A model generated the notes under the pieces. The model was not told the origin of the DNA and searched no databases. It was given only the letters and a program-made list of their open reading frames with translations. This document shows, one piece after another, positions 45,107 to 53,533 of a stretch of 64,000 bases of DNA. Positions within the stretch are counted from its first letter, which is position 1. The number at the start of each line of letters is the position of its first letter. The translations under genes were made by a program, and so were the position numbers. Source of the DNA: Phycicoccus endophyticus (GTDB taxonomy: Bacteria > Actinomycetota > Actinomycetes > Actinomycetales > Dermatophilaceae); assembly GCF_011326735.1 (NCBI RefSeq), contig NZ_JAANCN010000002.1:62001-126000 (forward strand). The letters are read 5' to 3'.

Positions 45107-46387
45107 TCAGGTGCGCGGGGTGATCCGGAGCAGCGTGTCGTCGTCGCCGTTCGTCGTCGTGACGTAGAGGGCCTTGTCGGGTCCGAGCCGAGCCGCGCGC
45201 AGCCGCCCGTACGGACCGTTCGTCGCCGTGGGGATCGCGACGTCGGCGAGCGAGCCGTCGTCCTTCAGGGTGAGGACGAGGAGCTTGGCGCCCTTGAGGG
45301 CGGTGACGACGAGCGCCCCGTCGAAGGCGCCCCACTGCTCGCCCTCGAGGAACTCCGCCCCGCAGATCGCCTGGGTCGTCTTCCCCGACTGCCAGATCGC
45401 GGGGACGGCGTCCGGGTAGCGCTTGCGGTCGGTCATCGGGACGCTCTCGTCGTAGCCGCCGACGGTGCCGCCCTGCGCCGGGTCCCAGCCGTAGTTTCCT
45501 CCGGGCACGAGGACGTTGACCTCGTCGTCGAAGGAGGGCCCGTGCTCGGCGGTGTAGACCCGCCCGGTTCCCGGCTGCAGGGCGACGCCCTGGATGTTGC
45601 GGTGGCCGTAGCTCGTGACGTGCCGCTCGTTGCGGTCGTCGGAGTCGGCGAACGGGTTGTCCGGCATGGGGTCGCCGGTCTCCAGGTCGAGCCGCAGGGT
45701 CTTGCCGCCCAGGCTCGTCCGGTCCTGTGGGAGCGAGCCGACCGCCGTGTCGCCGGTGCCGACGACGAGCGCACCGCCCGCGTCGAGCTCGAGCCGGCAG
45801 CCGGAGTGCCGACCGGTCGAGAGCGGCAGGCCGTCGAGCAGGGTCCGCTCGCGCGTCGCCGAGGACCCGTCGGCGGACAGCGTCCACGTGACGAGCCGGA
45901 TGTCGACGGGATTGCCGCCCTCGGCGTGGGTCTGGCAGGTCGTGAACTCGCGGGAGGAGGCGAAGTCCGGGTGGACGAGCATCCCCATGAGGCCGCCCTC
46001 GCTCGCGACGAACAGGTCCTCGAGGTCGGCCTCGACCCGGGTGACCTTCGCCCCCTCGCGCAGCGAGGAGACGAGCGAGATTCGGCCCGGTCGCTCGGTG
46101 ACCAGGGCCTTGCCGTCGGGGAGGAAGCCGACGTCCCACCCGTGCTCGAACCCGTCGGCGACGACCTCGACGTCGAGCGCGGGCGCCCGGGTGCTGCGCG
46201 GTGCAGGGCTGCTCGACGCGGTCGTCGGGGCTGCGCTCGTTGACGGGCTCGTGCTGCTCGGCGGAGCCGGGTCCTCCTCGTCGGCGGGGCCGACGGGCGA
46301 GCACCCGGCCGCGACGGCGAGGCCGGCGAGCAGCGCGAGCGCCCGCGTCGACCGGCGTCGCGGGGCGAGGGTCGGCAGCGGGCGCAT
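45107..46387 (-). CDS. PQQ-dependent sugar dehydrogenase-like lipoprotein
   Basis: A 426-aa exported beta-propeller protein of the glucose/sorbosone dehydrogenase family. The lipobox LAVAAGC puts the lipidated Cys at residue 29, followed by a Ser/Thr/Pro-rich linker to about 70. Domain motifs are GWDVGFLPDGKALVTERPG, GLMGMLVHPDF, TGRHSGCRLELDAGGALVVGTGD, then SYGHRNIQGVALQPGTG, EHGPSFDDEVN and NYGWDPAQGG. It probably oxidises aldoses at the outer face of the membrane using PQQ, although soluble members of the family do not all use PQQ. ATG 46387 follows GAGACT by 5 nt. Confidence 0.88.
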   Translation of the reverse strand: MRPLPTLAPRRRSTRALALLAGLAVAAGCSPVGPADEEDPAPPSSTSPSTSAAPTTASSSPAPRSTRAPALDVEVVADGFEHGWDVGFLPDGKALVTERPGRISLVSSLREGAKVTRVEADLEDLFVASEGGLMGMLVHPDFASSREFTTCQTHAEGGNPVDIRLVTWTLSADGSSATRERTLLDGLPLSTGRHSGCRLELDAGGALVVGTGDTAVGSLPQDRTSLGGKTLRLDLETGDPMPDNPFADSDDRNERHVTSYGHRNIQGVALQPGTGRVYTAEHGPSFDDEVNVLVPGGNYGWDPAQGGTVGGYDESVPMTDRKRYPDAVPAIWQSGKTTQAICGAEFLEGEQWGAFDGALVVTALKGAKLLVLTLKDDGSLADVAIPTATNGPYGRLRAARLGPDKALYVTTTNGDDDTLLRITPRT

Positions 46388-46456
46388 GCCCCAGTCTCAC
46401 ACCCGGCCGCGGCGGCGTGACCCGCGCGCGCCCGGCGGTCCGCGTCGTGGTGAGGG

Positions 46457-46795
46457 TCAGGACGGCAGGTCGGCGCAGACCCGTTCGTACGCGAGCGCGA
46501 GCGCGCCCAGGTCGGCGCGGTAGCGCGCGATCGCGCAGCCGCGCCCGTTCGGCTTGACGAGGATGCCCTCCTGCGCCCAGGCCTGCCGGGCCCGCTCGCG
46601 CAGGGGGACCGGCAGGTCCCCCGAGGCGTTCGTGACCCGCCACCAGGTGACGTTCCCGCCGTAGGCCCGCATGACCGAGCCCACCTGCCGCGGGCCGATG
46701 CCGACGAGTGCCGCGAGGTCCCCGTAGGAGACGACCCGGCCGCGGGGAACCTGCTCGACCGCCCGCAGCACGCGCTCCACGACGAGGTCGTCCAC
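46457..46795 (-). CDS. Alkyltransferase-like (ATL) protein of the MGMT family
   Basis: A 112-aa protein with the DNA-binding fold of O6-alkylguanine-DNA methyltransferase: VPRGRVVSYGDLAALVG, then GPRQVGSVMRAYG with the recognition helix and arginine finger. Where repair enzymes have PCHR it reads TWWRV, so the methyl-accepting Cys is absent. ATL proteins of this kind flag O6-alkylguanine for nucleotide excision repair instead of reversing it. GTG 46795 is 7 nt after CACAAT (46808-46803). It is 33 nt downstream of the histidine kinase gene on the same strand but with its own promoter. Confidence 0.9.
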   Translation of the reverse strand: MDDLVVERVLRAVEQVPRGRVVSYGDLAALVGIGPRQVGSVMRAYGGNVTWWRVTNASGDLPVPLRERARQAWAQEGILVKPNGRGCAIARYRADLGALALAYERVCADLPS

Positions 46796-46827
46796 GGGCG
46801 CGATTGTGGCACCAGCGGCGGCGGTGG

Positions 46828-47841
46828 TCACTCCGTGGCGCCGCCCCGGGGCACGCTGAGCGCGACGACGCACCCCGAGCCGTCGGGCAGGTTGGCGGCG
46901 TGCGCGTCACCGCCGTGGGCACGCGCCACCTCCCGGGTGATCGTCAGCCCGAGGCCCATGCCCCGCTCGTGCCGGGCGTGGTCGCCCCGCCACCCGGGCT
47001 CGAAGAGGTGCTCGAGGGCCTCCGGCGGCACGCCGCCGCACCCGTCGGTGACCTCGACGACCACCGCGTCGCCCTCCCTCCTCGTCACCACGCGGACCTG
47101 CCCGCCGGCGTCGGTGTGCTGGACCGCGTTCCGGAGCACGTTGCTCACCGCGCGGGTCAGTGCGCGAGCGTCGCCGAGCACGGTCGTCCCGGCGAGCTCG
47201 CCGCCGACGACGGCCACCGACGCCGCGTCGGCGAGTGGGCCGACACCGGCGACGGCGTCCGAGACGACGTCGTCGAGCTCGACCCGCTCGCGCCGGGTCG
47301 CCGTCGGGGCCTGCAGCCGGGACAGCTCGGCGATGTCGTCGACCATCCCGTCGACCCGGTCGACCTCGTGGACGATCCGTGCGTGCGCCGCGTGCGGCTC
47401 GGCGACGGCGTCGTCCTCGAGCGACTCCGCGAGCAGCCGGATCCCGGCCAGGGGGGTGCGCAGGTCGTGGGAGAGCCAGCGGATGGTCTCCCGGCGGGAC
47501 CGCTCGACCTCGCGGTCACGTTCGTGGGCCGCCCGGGCGGCGGCCGACTCACGCTCGAGGCGCCACACCCGGCGGGCGAGGACGACGCCGACGAGGACGG
47601 CCATGGGCGCACCGGCGAGGAGGACGAACACCAGGGTGCGGTAGTCGTCCTCGCCGATGAGCATCGAGCGGGTGGCGACGGCGACCCCGGCGGCCAGGGA
47701 CCCCACGAGGACGAGGGGCGCGCCGAGCGCCGCGACCACAGGGCGGTGCCGCGAGAGCCGCGCGAGGACGAGGGCGCCCACGACCCCGGCGAGCGCGGTG
47801 ACGACCGCCGAGAGCAGGACGGCGCTGGCGTCCGGGCTCAC
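46828..47841 (-). CDS. Sensor histidine kinase
   Basis: A 337-aa membrane kinase with three or four N-terminal helices (residues about 5-27, 35-60, 68-88) and almost no extracytoplasmic domain, suggesting that it senses the membrane. H-box SHDLRTPLAGIRLL (His near residue 128); N-box NVLRNAVQH; G1 VTDGCGGVP; F-box LFEPGW; G2 GMGLGLTI. GTG 47841 overlaps the response regulator stop as GTGA, so the two are translated together. The signal and target genes are not evident. Confidence 0.92.
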   Translation of the reverse strand: MSPDASAVLLSAVVTALAGVVGALVLARLSRHRPVVAALGAPLVLVGSLAAGVAVATRSMLIGEDDYRTLVFVLLAGAPMAVLVGVVLARRVWRLERESAAARAAHERDREVERSRRETIRWLSHDLRTPLAGIRLLAESLEDDAVAEPHAAHARIVHEVDRVDGMVDDIAELSRLQAPTATRRERVELDDVVSDAVAGVGPLADAASVAVVGGELAGTTVLGDARALTRAVSNVLRNAVQHTDAGGQVRVVTRREGDAVVVEVTDGCGGVPPEALEHLFEPGWRGDHARHERGMGLGLTITREVARAHGGDAHAANLPDGSGCVVALSVPRGGATE

Positions 47842-48542
47842 GCCTCGCCCCCCTCCGGCGGGGTCGGGTCCCACCGGTAGCCCCGGCCGAACACCGTCGC
47901 CAGCCGGGTCGGGGCGCTGGGGTCGAGCTCGACCTTCTCCCGCAGCCGCCGCACGTGCACGGTGACCGTCGAGGCGTCACCGACCTGCCAGCCCCACACC
48001 TCGCGGATCAGCTGGTCGCGCGACCAGGCGACCCCCGGGTGCTGGACGAGCCACGCGAGCAGGTCCAGCTCGCGCGCCGTGAGAGGCAGCGGCTCGCCCC
48101 GCCGGTGCACCGCGCGGGCGCCGAGGTCGACGACGAGGTCACCGTCCCGCAGCACGTCGGTGACCTCCGCCGCCGGCGCCGCGGTGCGCCGCAGCAGCGA
48201 GCGCACCCGCAGCTCGAGCTCACGCAGGCTGAAGGGCTTGGTCACGTAGTCGTCGGCGCCGTGCTGGAGGCCCTGGACCCGCTCGTGCTCCTGGCCGCGT
48301 GCGGTGACCATGATCAGGGGCAGGTCGCGGCGCATCGAGCGCAGCCGGCGGGTGACCTCGAGCCCGCCGAGCCCGGGCAGCATGAGGTCGAGCAGGACGA
48401 GGTCGGCCGGCGCCCCGGCGTACCGCTGCACGGCCTCGGTCCCGTCCCCGACGGCGTCGACGTCGTAGCCGGCGCGCGTGAGGTACGCCGCGACGGCCTC
48501 GCGGACGGTCGTGTCGTCCTCGACGAGCAGGATCCGGGCCAC
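47838..48542 (-). CDS. OmpR-family response regulator
   Basis: A 234-aa regulator with a receiver domain: acidic pocket VEDD (residues 7-10), phospho-acceptor Asp in LVLLDLMLPG near residue 51, Thr in MVTARG and Lys in VTKPFSLREL. The C-terminal winged helix has LTARELDLLAWLVQHPG, TVTVHVRRLREKVE and TVFGRGYRWDP. GTG 48542 is 6 nt after TAGCCT, so leaderless. It precedes and overlaps the histidine kinase gene. Its targets are unknown. Confidence 0.95.
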   Translation of the reverse strand: MARILLVEDDTTVREAVAAYLTRAGYDVDAVGDGTEAVQRYAGAPADLVLLDLMLPGLGGLEVTRRLRSMRRDLPLIMVTARGQEHERVQGLQHGADDYVTKPFSLRELELRVRSLLRRTAAPAAEVTDVLRDGDLVVDLGARAVHRRGEPLPLTARELDLLAWLVQHPGVAWSRDQLIREVWGWQVGDASTVTVHVRRLREKVELDPSAPTRLATVFGRGYRWDPTPPEGGEA

Positions 48543-48697
48543 CGGCCCAGGCTAGGGCCGGCCCCGGCCGCCCGCCCCCGTCCCGCCGGCACCGGTAAGC
48601 CGCCCGCAACCCGGGCCGCCGGCCGCTGCGCCCCGCCGCTCCCGGCACGGGGTGGACCCTCACCCGCCCGGTGGGCCCGGGCTGGAAGACTGTCCCC

Positions 48698-49915
48698 ATG
48701 CGCCGGATCGTCCAGAGCAAGAAGCTCCAGCACGTCCGCTACGACGTGCGAGGCCCGATCCTCGTCGAGGCCCAGCGGCTCGAGGCCGAGGGGCAGAAGA
48801 TCCTCAAGCTCAACATCGGCAACACCGCGCCGTTCGGCTTCGAGGCCCCCGAGGCGATCGTGGCCGACATGGTCCACAACCTGCCCCAGAGCCAGGGGTA
48901 CGCCGACTCGCGCGGCATCTACTCGGCCCGCACGGCCGTCGCGCAGTACTACCAGTCCCGGGGCCTGCGAGGCACGGGCGTCGACGACGTCTTCATCGGC
49001 AACGGCGTCTCCGAGCTGATCACCATGGTCCTGCAGGCCTTCGTCGACGACGGCAACGAGATCCTCGTCCCGGCCCCCGACTACCCCCTGTGGACCGGCG
49101 CCGTCTCGCTCTCCGGCGGCACGCCCGTCCACTACCGGTGCGACGAGGACAACGGGTGGAACCCCGACCTGGCCGACATCGAGGCCAAGATCACGCCGAA
49201 CACGCACGCCATCGTCGTCATCAACCCGAACAACCCGACGGGGGCGGTGTACTCGCAGGAGACGGTGCGCGCCCTGGTCGACATCGCCCGCCGGCACGAC
49301 CTCGTCGTCATGGCCGACGAGATCTACGAGAAGATCCTCTTCGACGACGCCGTCCACCACCACGCCGCCTCCTTCGCCGGCGACGACGTCCTCTGCCTCA
49401 CCTTCAGCGGCCTGTCCAAGGCCTACCGGGTGTGTGGGTACCGGGCCGGCTGGGTCATGGTCAGCGGCCCCAAGCACCTGGCCGAGGACTTCCTCGAGGG
49501 CCTGACACTGCTGGCGAACATGCGCATGTGCGCCAACGTGCCCGCCCAGCACGCCATCCAGACCGCCCTCGGGGGCTACCAGTCGGTCGACGAGCTGATC
49601 GGCCCCGGCGGGCGCTTCCGGGAGCAGAGCAAGCTGGCCTGGCGGCTGCTCACCGAGATCCCCGGCGTCTCGTGCGTCGAGCCCCAGGGGGCCCTGTACT
49701 GCTTCCCCCGGCTCGACCCGCAGGTCTACCCGATCGAGTCCGACGAGGCGTTCGTCATCGACCTGCTGCGGTCCAAGAAGATCCTCGTCACCCACGGCAC
49801 CGGCTTCAACTGGTTCGCACCGGACCACTTCCGGCTCGTCACCCTGCCCGACGAGGAGACGCTCACCGAGGCGATCGGCCGGATCGCGGAGCACCTCGCG
49901 AGCATGCGGGCGTAA
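48698..49915 (+). CDS. PLP-dependent aminotransferase (AlaT-like, class I)
   Basis: A 405-aa fold-type I aminotransferase close to bacterial alanine aminotransferases (AlaT/AlaA). Visible are KLNIGNTAPFGFEAPE, QGYADSRGIYSAR, GNGVSELITMVLQAF, VPAPDYPLWTGAV, NPNNPTGAVYSQE, DEIYEKILFDD and the Schiff-base Lys in FSGLSKAYRVCGYRAGW near residue 242. It converts pyruvate and glutamate to alanine and 2-oxoglutarate. ATG 48698 follows AAGACT by 6 nt. It is divergent from the two-component system with 155 bp between starts; the gap holds no other obvious signal. Confidence 0.92.
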   Translation: MRRIVQSKKLQHVRYDVRGPILVEAQRLEAEGQKILKLNIGNTAPFGFEAPEAIVADMVHNLPQSQGYADSRGIYSARTAVAQYYQSRGLRGTGVDDVFIGNGVSELITMVLQAFVDDGNEILVPAPDYPLWTGAVSLSGGTPVHYRCDEDNGWNPDLADIEAKITPNTHAIVVINPNNPTGAVYSQETVRALVDIARRHDLVVMADEIYEKILFDDAVHHHAASFAGDDVLCLTFSGLSKAYRVCGYRAGWVMVSGPKHLAEDFLEGLTLLANMRMCANVPAQHAIQTALGGYQSVDELIGPGGRFREQSKLAWRLLTEIPGVSCVEPQGALYCFPRLDPQVYPIESDEAFVIDLLRSKKILVTHGTGFNWFAPDHFRLVTLPDEETLTEAIGRIAEHLASMRA

Positions 49916-49918
49916 CCG

Positions 49919-50329
49919 GTGGCGCTCGTCCCCGCACGGCTCGACGGTGCCCTGCTCGGCACGGTCGCCCTCGGCGGCGCCATCGGCTCCCTCGGCCGCT
50001 GGGCGGTCGGCCTCGCGCTGCCGCACATCCCCGGCACGGTGCCCTGGGCCACCCTGCTCGTCAACGTCACCGGCGCCTTCGCCATGGGCATGCTCGTGGC
50101 CTTCCTCGTCGACCGCCCGGGGGTGCACCGGCTGGCGCGCCCGTTCATCGGGGTCGGGGTCCTCGGGGGGTGGACGACGTTCTCGGCGCTGGCCGTCGAG
50201 ACCGTGCAGCTGGGGGAGACCCACCACGTGCAGGAGGCGCTCGCGTACGTCACCGGCACCTTCCTGCTCGGCACCCTGGCGGTCGCCGGGGGCACCACGC
50301 TCGGCCGCCGCGTCTGGCCCGGGCCGTGA
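49919..50329 (+). CDS. crcB: CrcB/Fluc fluoride channel subunit 1
   Basis: Small membrane protein of 136 aa with four helices. GGAIGSLGRWAVG and TLLVNVTGAFAMG (the pore Asn), then GVLGGWTTFSALAVE with the phenylalanine/threonine track, are Fluc hallmarks. Fluc channels are dual-topology dimers that let fluoride leave the cell. GTG 49919 lies 3 nt after the aminotransferase stop without a clear ribosome binding site, so it is probably coupled to it. The next gene encodes a second Fluc subunit; paired genes of this kind form heterodimers of opposite orientation. Confidence 0.93.
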   Translation: MALVPARLDGALLGTVALGGAIGSLGRWAVGLALPHIPGTVPWATLLVNVTGAFAMGMLVAFLVDRPGVHRLARPFIGVGVLGGWTTFSALAVETVQLGETHHVQEALAYVTGTFLLGTLAVAGGTTLGRRVWPGP

Positions 50330-50685
50330 CCGCCGTCCACGCCCTGCTCGTCGCCCTCGGTGCCGCCGTCGGGGCGCCGGCCCGGATGCTCGTCGGCCAG
50401 TGGGCCCGCGACCGGGCCGGGCTGCCCACGCCCGCAGGGACGCTGGCGGTCAACGTCGCCGGGTCGCTCGCCCTCGGAGCGGTCGTCGGGAGCGGGGTCG
50501 ACGGCGGATGGCTCGCCCTCGTGGGCACCGGCTTCTGTGGGGCGTTCACGACCTTCTCCTCGCTCGCCCTCGAGGTCTGGGACGCGATGGCCGAGGGGCG
50601 CCGGGTGGAGTCGGCGGGCACCGTCGGTCTCTCCCTCGTCCTCGGGCTCGGCGCCGCGGCGCTCGGCTACCTGGTCGCCGGCTGA
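50326..50685 (+). CDS. crcB: CrcB/Fluc fluoride channel subunit 2
   Basis: A 119-aa four-helix partner of the preceding gene, with GAAVGAPARMLVGQW, TLAVNVAGSLALG and TGFCGAFTTFSSLALE. It starts at GTG 50326, overlapping the first subunit's TGA as GTGA, so equal synthesis is likely. The Arg/Lys distribution differs from that of subunit 1, consistent with opposite membrane orientation. A strong bidirectional hairpin follows 25 nt downstream. Confidence 0.93.
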   Translation: MTAVHALLVALGAAVGAPARMLVGQWARDRAGLPTPAGTLAVNVAGSLALGAVVGSGVDGGWLALVGTGFCGAFTTFSSLALEVWDAMAEGRRVESAGTVGLSLVLGLGAAALGYLVAG

Positions 50686-50709
50686 GCACGCCCGGCCGGG
50701 GCGGGCAGC

Positions 50710-50748
50710 GGTCCGCCGCCCGGCCCCCGGGGGCGCGGGCGGCGGACC
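50710..50748. terminator. Bidirectional terminator hairpin between crcB2 and the subtilase gene
   Basis: Perfect 13-bp arms GGTCCGCCGCCCG (50710-50722) and CGGGCGGCGGACC (50736-50748) around a 13-nt GC-rich loop, between two convergent stops. Confidence 0.7.
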
Positions 50749-50754
50749 GGTCGC

Positions 50755-52536
50755 TCAGCGGTGGTGGCCGTGGGTCCGCGCGACGACGCCGGCGGCGTTG
50801 ACGATGCCGGCACCGTAGAACCCGTTGAACGCGGGCCCGCCGACACACTGCGCGGTGTACTCCGGCGAGCGGCCGACGTCCGTGTACGACATCGTGCCGC
50901 CGGCCGGGCAGGCGTGGTCGGTCGCCGTCCGCATGACGATCGAGCGGACGGTGTCCGGCGCGAGCCCGAAGCCGCCACGGCCCTGGGTCCTCCCGTGCGC
51001 GGAGACCGCGAGCGCCGCGACCCCGGCCGCGTGCGGCGAGGCCATCGAGGTGCCCTGGAGGTACTGGTAGTACCCGCAGACCTCCTCACCCCTGCCGTGC
51101 CCGTGGCCGCGGACCGTCCGGCAGTCCTTCATCGTGCCGTAGGCCTCGCCGAGCGGGGTGATGTCGCCGTTCTCGTCGACCTGGCCCTCGGCCTGCATGA
51201 CGTTGAGCGGTGCCGCCGAGAGGATGAGGTTCTCGTTCGTGGCGTAGGAGTCGGTGCCCACCCCGTCGCGGTACCAGCCGCCGGGCGCGGAGACCTCGAT
51301 CTCGCCCGAGCGCAGGTCGGTCGTGTAGTTGGAGAAGTCCGCCTTGCGCTCCGAGGGCCCGAGCGCCGAGACGCCGAGGACGTAGGGCCCCTCGACCGGC
51401 AGGTCGAAGCAGGTGTCGTTGTCGATGGTCCGCGGGTGCTCGGTGCCCCCGGGGTAGTCGGGGCTCGAGGTGTCGGTCCGGGGGTTGGCGACGTCCTCGT
51501 GGTTGTTGCCGAGCGCGGCGACGAGGGTGACGCCCTTGCGGTGGGCGTACCGCAGCGCCCGGGTCATCGACTGGATGATGAGGTCCTGCTCCGCCGCCTC
51601 CTCCGGGCTGTCCTCGGGGGCGCCCCCGGCGCAGGTGTAGAGCCACGGGTCGACGTAGAAGGACATGTTGACGACGTCGATGCCGGCGTCGCCGGAGTAG
51701 GTCAGGGCGTCCACGGTGGGGGTGAGGAAGAAGTAGCCGCTGTCCTGCCCGGCCCGGACGTTGACGAGGTCGACGTCCGGCGCGACGCCGGAGACGCCGA
51801 TGCCGTTGAGCGCGGCGCCGATGGTGCCCGCGACGTGGGTGCCGTGCCCGTTGTCGTCGTGGTCGACGGGGTCGACGCAGCCGGCGTACTCGCACTCCCC
51901 GTCGATGTCGGGCTGGTCGGTGACGAAGTTGCGCGACAGACGCCTGTCGAAGTTCGGCGCGAGGTCGGGGTGCGAGCCGTCGACGCCGGTGTCCATGATC
52001 CCGACCCGCACGCGCCGGTCCCCGGTCTCGGTCCGGTGCGCCTGTGGGGCGTTGATCATGTCCATGCCCCACAGGTACCCGTCGAGCGGGTCGGTCGCGG
52101 TGCCCTTGGGCCCGCGGCCCCGGTCGCGGGCGGCGCTGCTGCGCGCCGCGGTGCGGGCGGTGGCTGCCTGGTTCTCCCGGGTCACCTCGTCGCCGACCCG
52201 GCCGGTGTCGGGCGCGCGCCCGACGACCCCGTCGGTCGCGGCCGCGGCCACGCCGGAGAGCGAGCGCGCCGAGGCGGCGAAGCCGGCCGTCGTGGACTCG
52301 ACCGAGACCAGACCGATGTCGGTGTTCACCGAGGTCACGGTGGCGCCGGCCCGCTCGAGGCGGTCCGCGAGCGCGCTCGCGTCGGTGCCCTCCTCGGCGA
52401 GCACCGCGTACCGGGTGCGCTCGCTCGACGCGGACGCCGAGCTCTCGTGTGCCGAGGCGCTCGTGGCCACGGTGCCGAGGGCGCTCGTCGCGAGCGCCGC
52501 GACGCCGGCCACGGCGACCATGCGGGATCGTCGCAT
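50755..52536 (-). CDS. Secreted S8 family serine peptidase (subtilase)
   Basis: A 593-aa exported protease. The signal peptide covers residues 1-29 (RRSRM, a hydrophobic stretch, cleavage at SASA|H). A propeptide-like region (YAVLAEEGTDASALADRL) runs to about 110. The catalytic domain has VGIMDTGVDGSHPDLAP (Asp), DNGHGTHVAGTIG (His) and LQGTSMASPHAAGVAALA (Ser). Long inserts with paired cysteines (CEYAGC, CAGG, CFDL, CGYY) fit a secreted enzyme. ATG 52536 has GGAGGAG upstream and a -10 TACGGT about 55 bp upstream. The substrate is unknown. Confidence 0.95.
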   Translation of the reverse strand: MRRSRMVAVAGVAALATSALGTVATSASAHESSASASSERTRYAVLAEEGTDASALADRLERAGATVTSVNTDIGLVSVESTTAGFAASARSLSGVAAAATDGVVGRAPDTGRVGDEVTRENQAATARTAARSSAARDRGRGPKGTATDPLDGYLWGMDMINAPQAHRTETGDRRVRVGIMDTGVDGSHPDLAPNFDRRLSRNFVTDQPDIDGECEYAGCVDPVDHDDNGHGTHVAGTIGAALNGIGVSGVAPDVDLVNVRAGQDSGYFFLTPTVDALTYSGDAGIDVVNMSFYVDPWLYTCAGGAPEDSPEEAAEQDLIIQSMTRALRYAHRKGVTLVAALGNNHEDVANPRTDTSSPDYPGGTEHPRTIDNDTCFDLPVEGPYVLGVSALGPSERKADFSNYTTDLRSGEIEVSAPGGWYRDGVGTDSYATNENLILSAAPLNVMQAEGQVDENGDITPLGEAYGTMKDCRTVRGHGHGRGEEVCGYYQYLQGTSMASPHAAGVAALAVSAHGRTQGRGGFGLAPDTVRSIVMRTATDHACPAGGTMSYTDVGRSPEYTAQCVGGPAFNGFYGAGIVNAAGVVARTHGHHR

Positions 52537-52656
52537 TGTTGCTCTCCTCCGTCGGGGTGGGGACGCGGGGAGGTGCGTCCGCGCAGCCACCGTAGGGGCG
52601 CTCGCGGCGGCGCGCGACCGGAGGAGCCGACCCGGTGCGCGGCGCGCAGTGGCGGG

Positions 52657-53307
52657 TCAGCCCGCCGCGGGGGCGACCTCGACCTCGGCGCCGTAGGACC
52701 ACCCGTCGGCGAGCGGGAGGGAGTCGCCGCTCCAGAACCGGCCGGGGTCGTACCAGCTCGTCGGCAGGCCGGGGCGCAGGACGCCCATCTCCTCGAGGGT
52801 CTCGGCCACGACCTCCGCGCAGTAGGCGTCCTCCGGGCGCAGGCCCTTGCGCTGCGCCGCCCGCCGGCTCAGGTGCGCGTCGCGGCCCCGCAGCCAGCGC
52901 CAGCCGAGCCGGGCCGTCGCGGGGAAGGAGACCCCGTCGAGCCGGGCGACCGCGCGCAGCGCGGCCTCCTCCTGGGCGCGGCCGGCGAACGGCTGCAGCT
53001 GGCGCAGCCAGGCACGTTGCCCGTAGCGCTCCTGCCAGGTGCGCACCGCCTCGGTGAGGTCGTGCAGCTGGACCCCCCGGTGGTGGTCGCCCGTCCACAC
53101 GTCGGGCAACGAGCGGCCGAGCTCGGCGTGCCAGAGCAGCGGGGGGAGGTCGTCGACCACGAGGGCCATCGCGACGTGGTTGACGGGCGCGTTGCTCGCG
53201 GTCTGGATGACGCGGTCGGCGACGGTCGCGCCGCGGAAGACCCACAGGTCGCCCGTGCGGGTCGCGGCCACGGCATGATCGAGGGGGACCCTCCCGGTGC
53301 GCGCCAT
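52657..53307 (-). CDS. Permuted papain-like (YiiX/NlpC-P60-related) protein
   Basis: A 216-aa cytoplasmic-looking protein without signal peptide. TGDLWVFRG and DRVIQTASNAPVNHVAMAL give a conserved His, and DAYCAEVVAETLEEMGVL gives a conserved Cys, the order His-then-Cys expected for permuted papain-like hydrolases (peptidase, amidase or acyl-lipid hydrolase). LWHAELG and GVQLHDL are further conserved-looking spots. The substrate is unknown. ATG 53307 is 6 nt after CAGACT, so leaderless. It is divergent from a small hypothetical gene. Confidence 0.75.
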   Translation of the reverse strand: MARTGRVPLDHAVAATRTGDLWVFRGATVADRVIQTASNAPVNHVAMALVVDDLPPLLWHAELGRSLPDVWTGDHHRGVQLHDLTEAVRTWQERYGQRAWLRQLQPFAGRAQEEAALRAVARLDGVSFPATARLGWRWLRGRDAHLSRRAAQRKGLRPEDAYCAEVVAETLEEMGVLRPGLPTSWYDPGRFWSGDSLPLADGWSYGAEVEVAPAAG

Positions 53308-53347
53308 GGCCCCAGTCTGCCCGGCGCGCGTGGCTAGGGTGGCACCC

Positions 53348-53533
53348 GTGAACCGCAACCGGGTGTGGAAGCTGCTCGGGGTCGCCGGTGCCGCCGGGGT
53401 GGTCGCCACCGGGGTGCTCGTCGCGCGCGACGAGCGGGCCCGCCGGGCCTACACCCCCGACGAGGTCCGCGACCGGCTGCGCGCGCGCCTGGCGGAGGCC
53501 GAGGGCCCGGGTGAGGGGCTCAGCCCCCGGTGA
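53348..53533 (+). CDS. Small single-helix membrane protein
   Basis: A 61-aa protein: basic start NRNRVWK, one transmembrane helix (LLGVAGAAGVVATGVLVA, residues 9-26), and a charged cytoplasmic tail with YTPDEVRDRLRARLAEAE. Proteins of this form are common in actinobacteria without known function. GTG 53348 is 7 nt after TAGGGT (53335-53340), supporting a real, leaderless gene. Its last 14 nt overlap the 3' end of the convergent MEMO-like gene. Confidence 0.75.
   Translation: MNRNRVWKLLGVAGAAGVVATGVLVARDERARRAYTPDEVRDRLRARLAEAEGPGEGLSPR

Noticed and set aside
48314-50227. 637-codon minus-strand frame
   Set aside because: Antisense to the aminotransferase and crcB genes, whose signatures are unambiguous.
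49919-50329. Fluoride riboswitch upstream of the crcB pair
   Set aside because: Only 3 nt separate the first crcB from the aminotransferase gene, and nothing resembling the crcB motif is seen upstream of that gene at 48543-48697.
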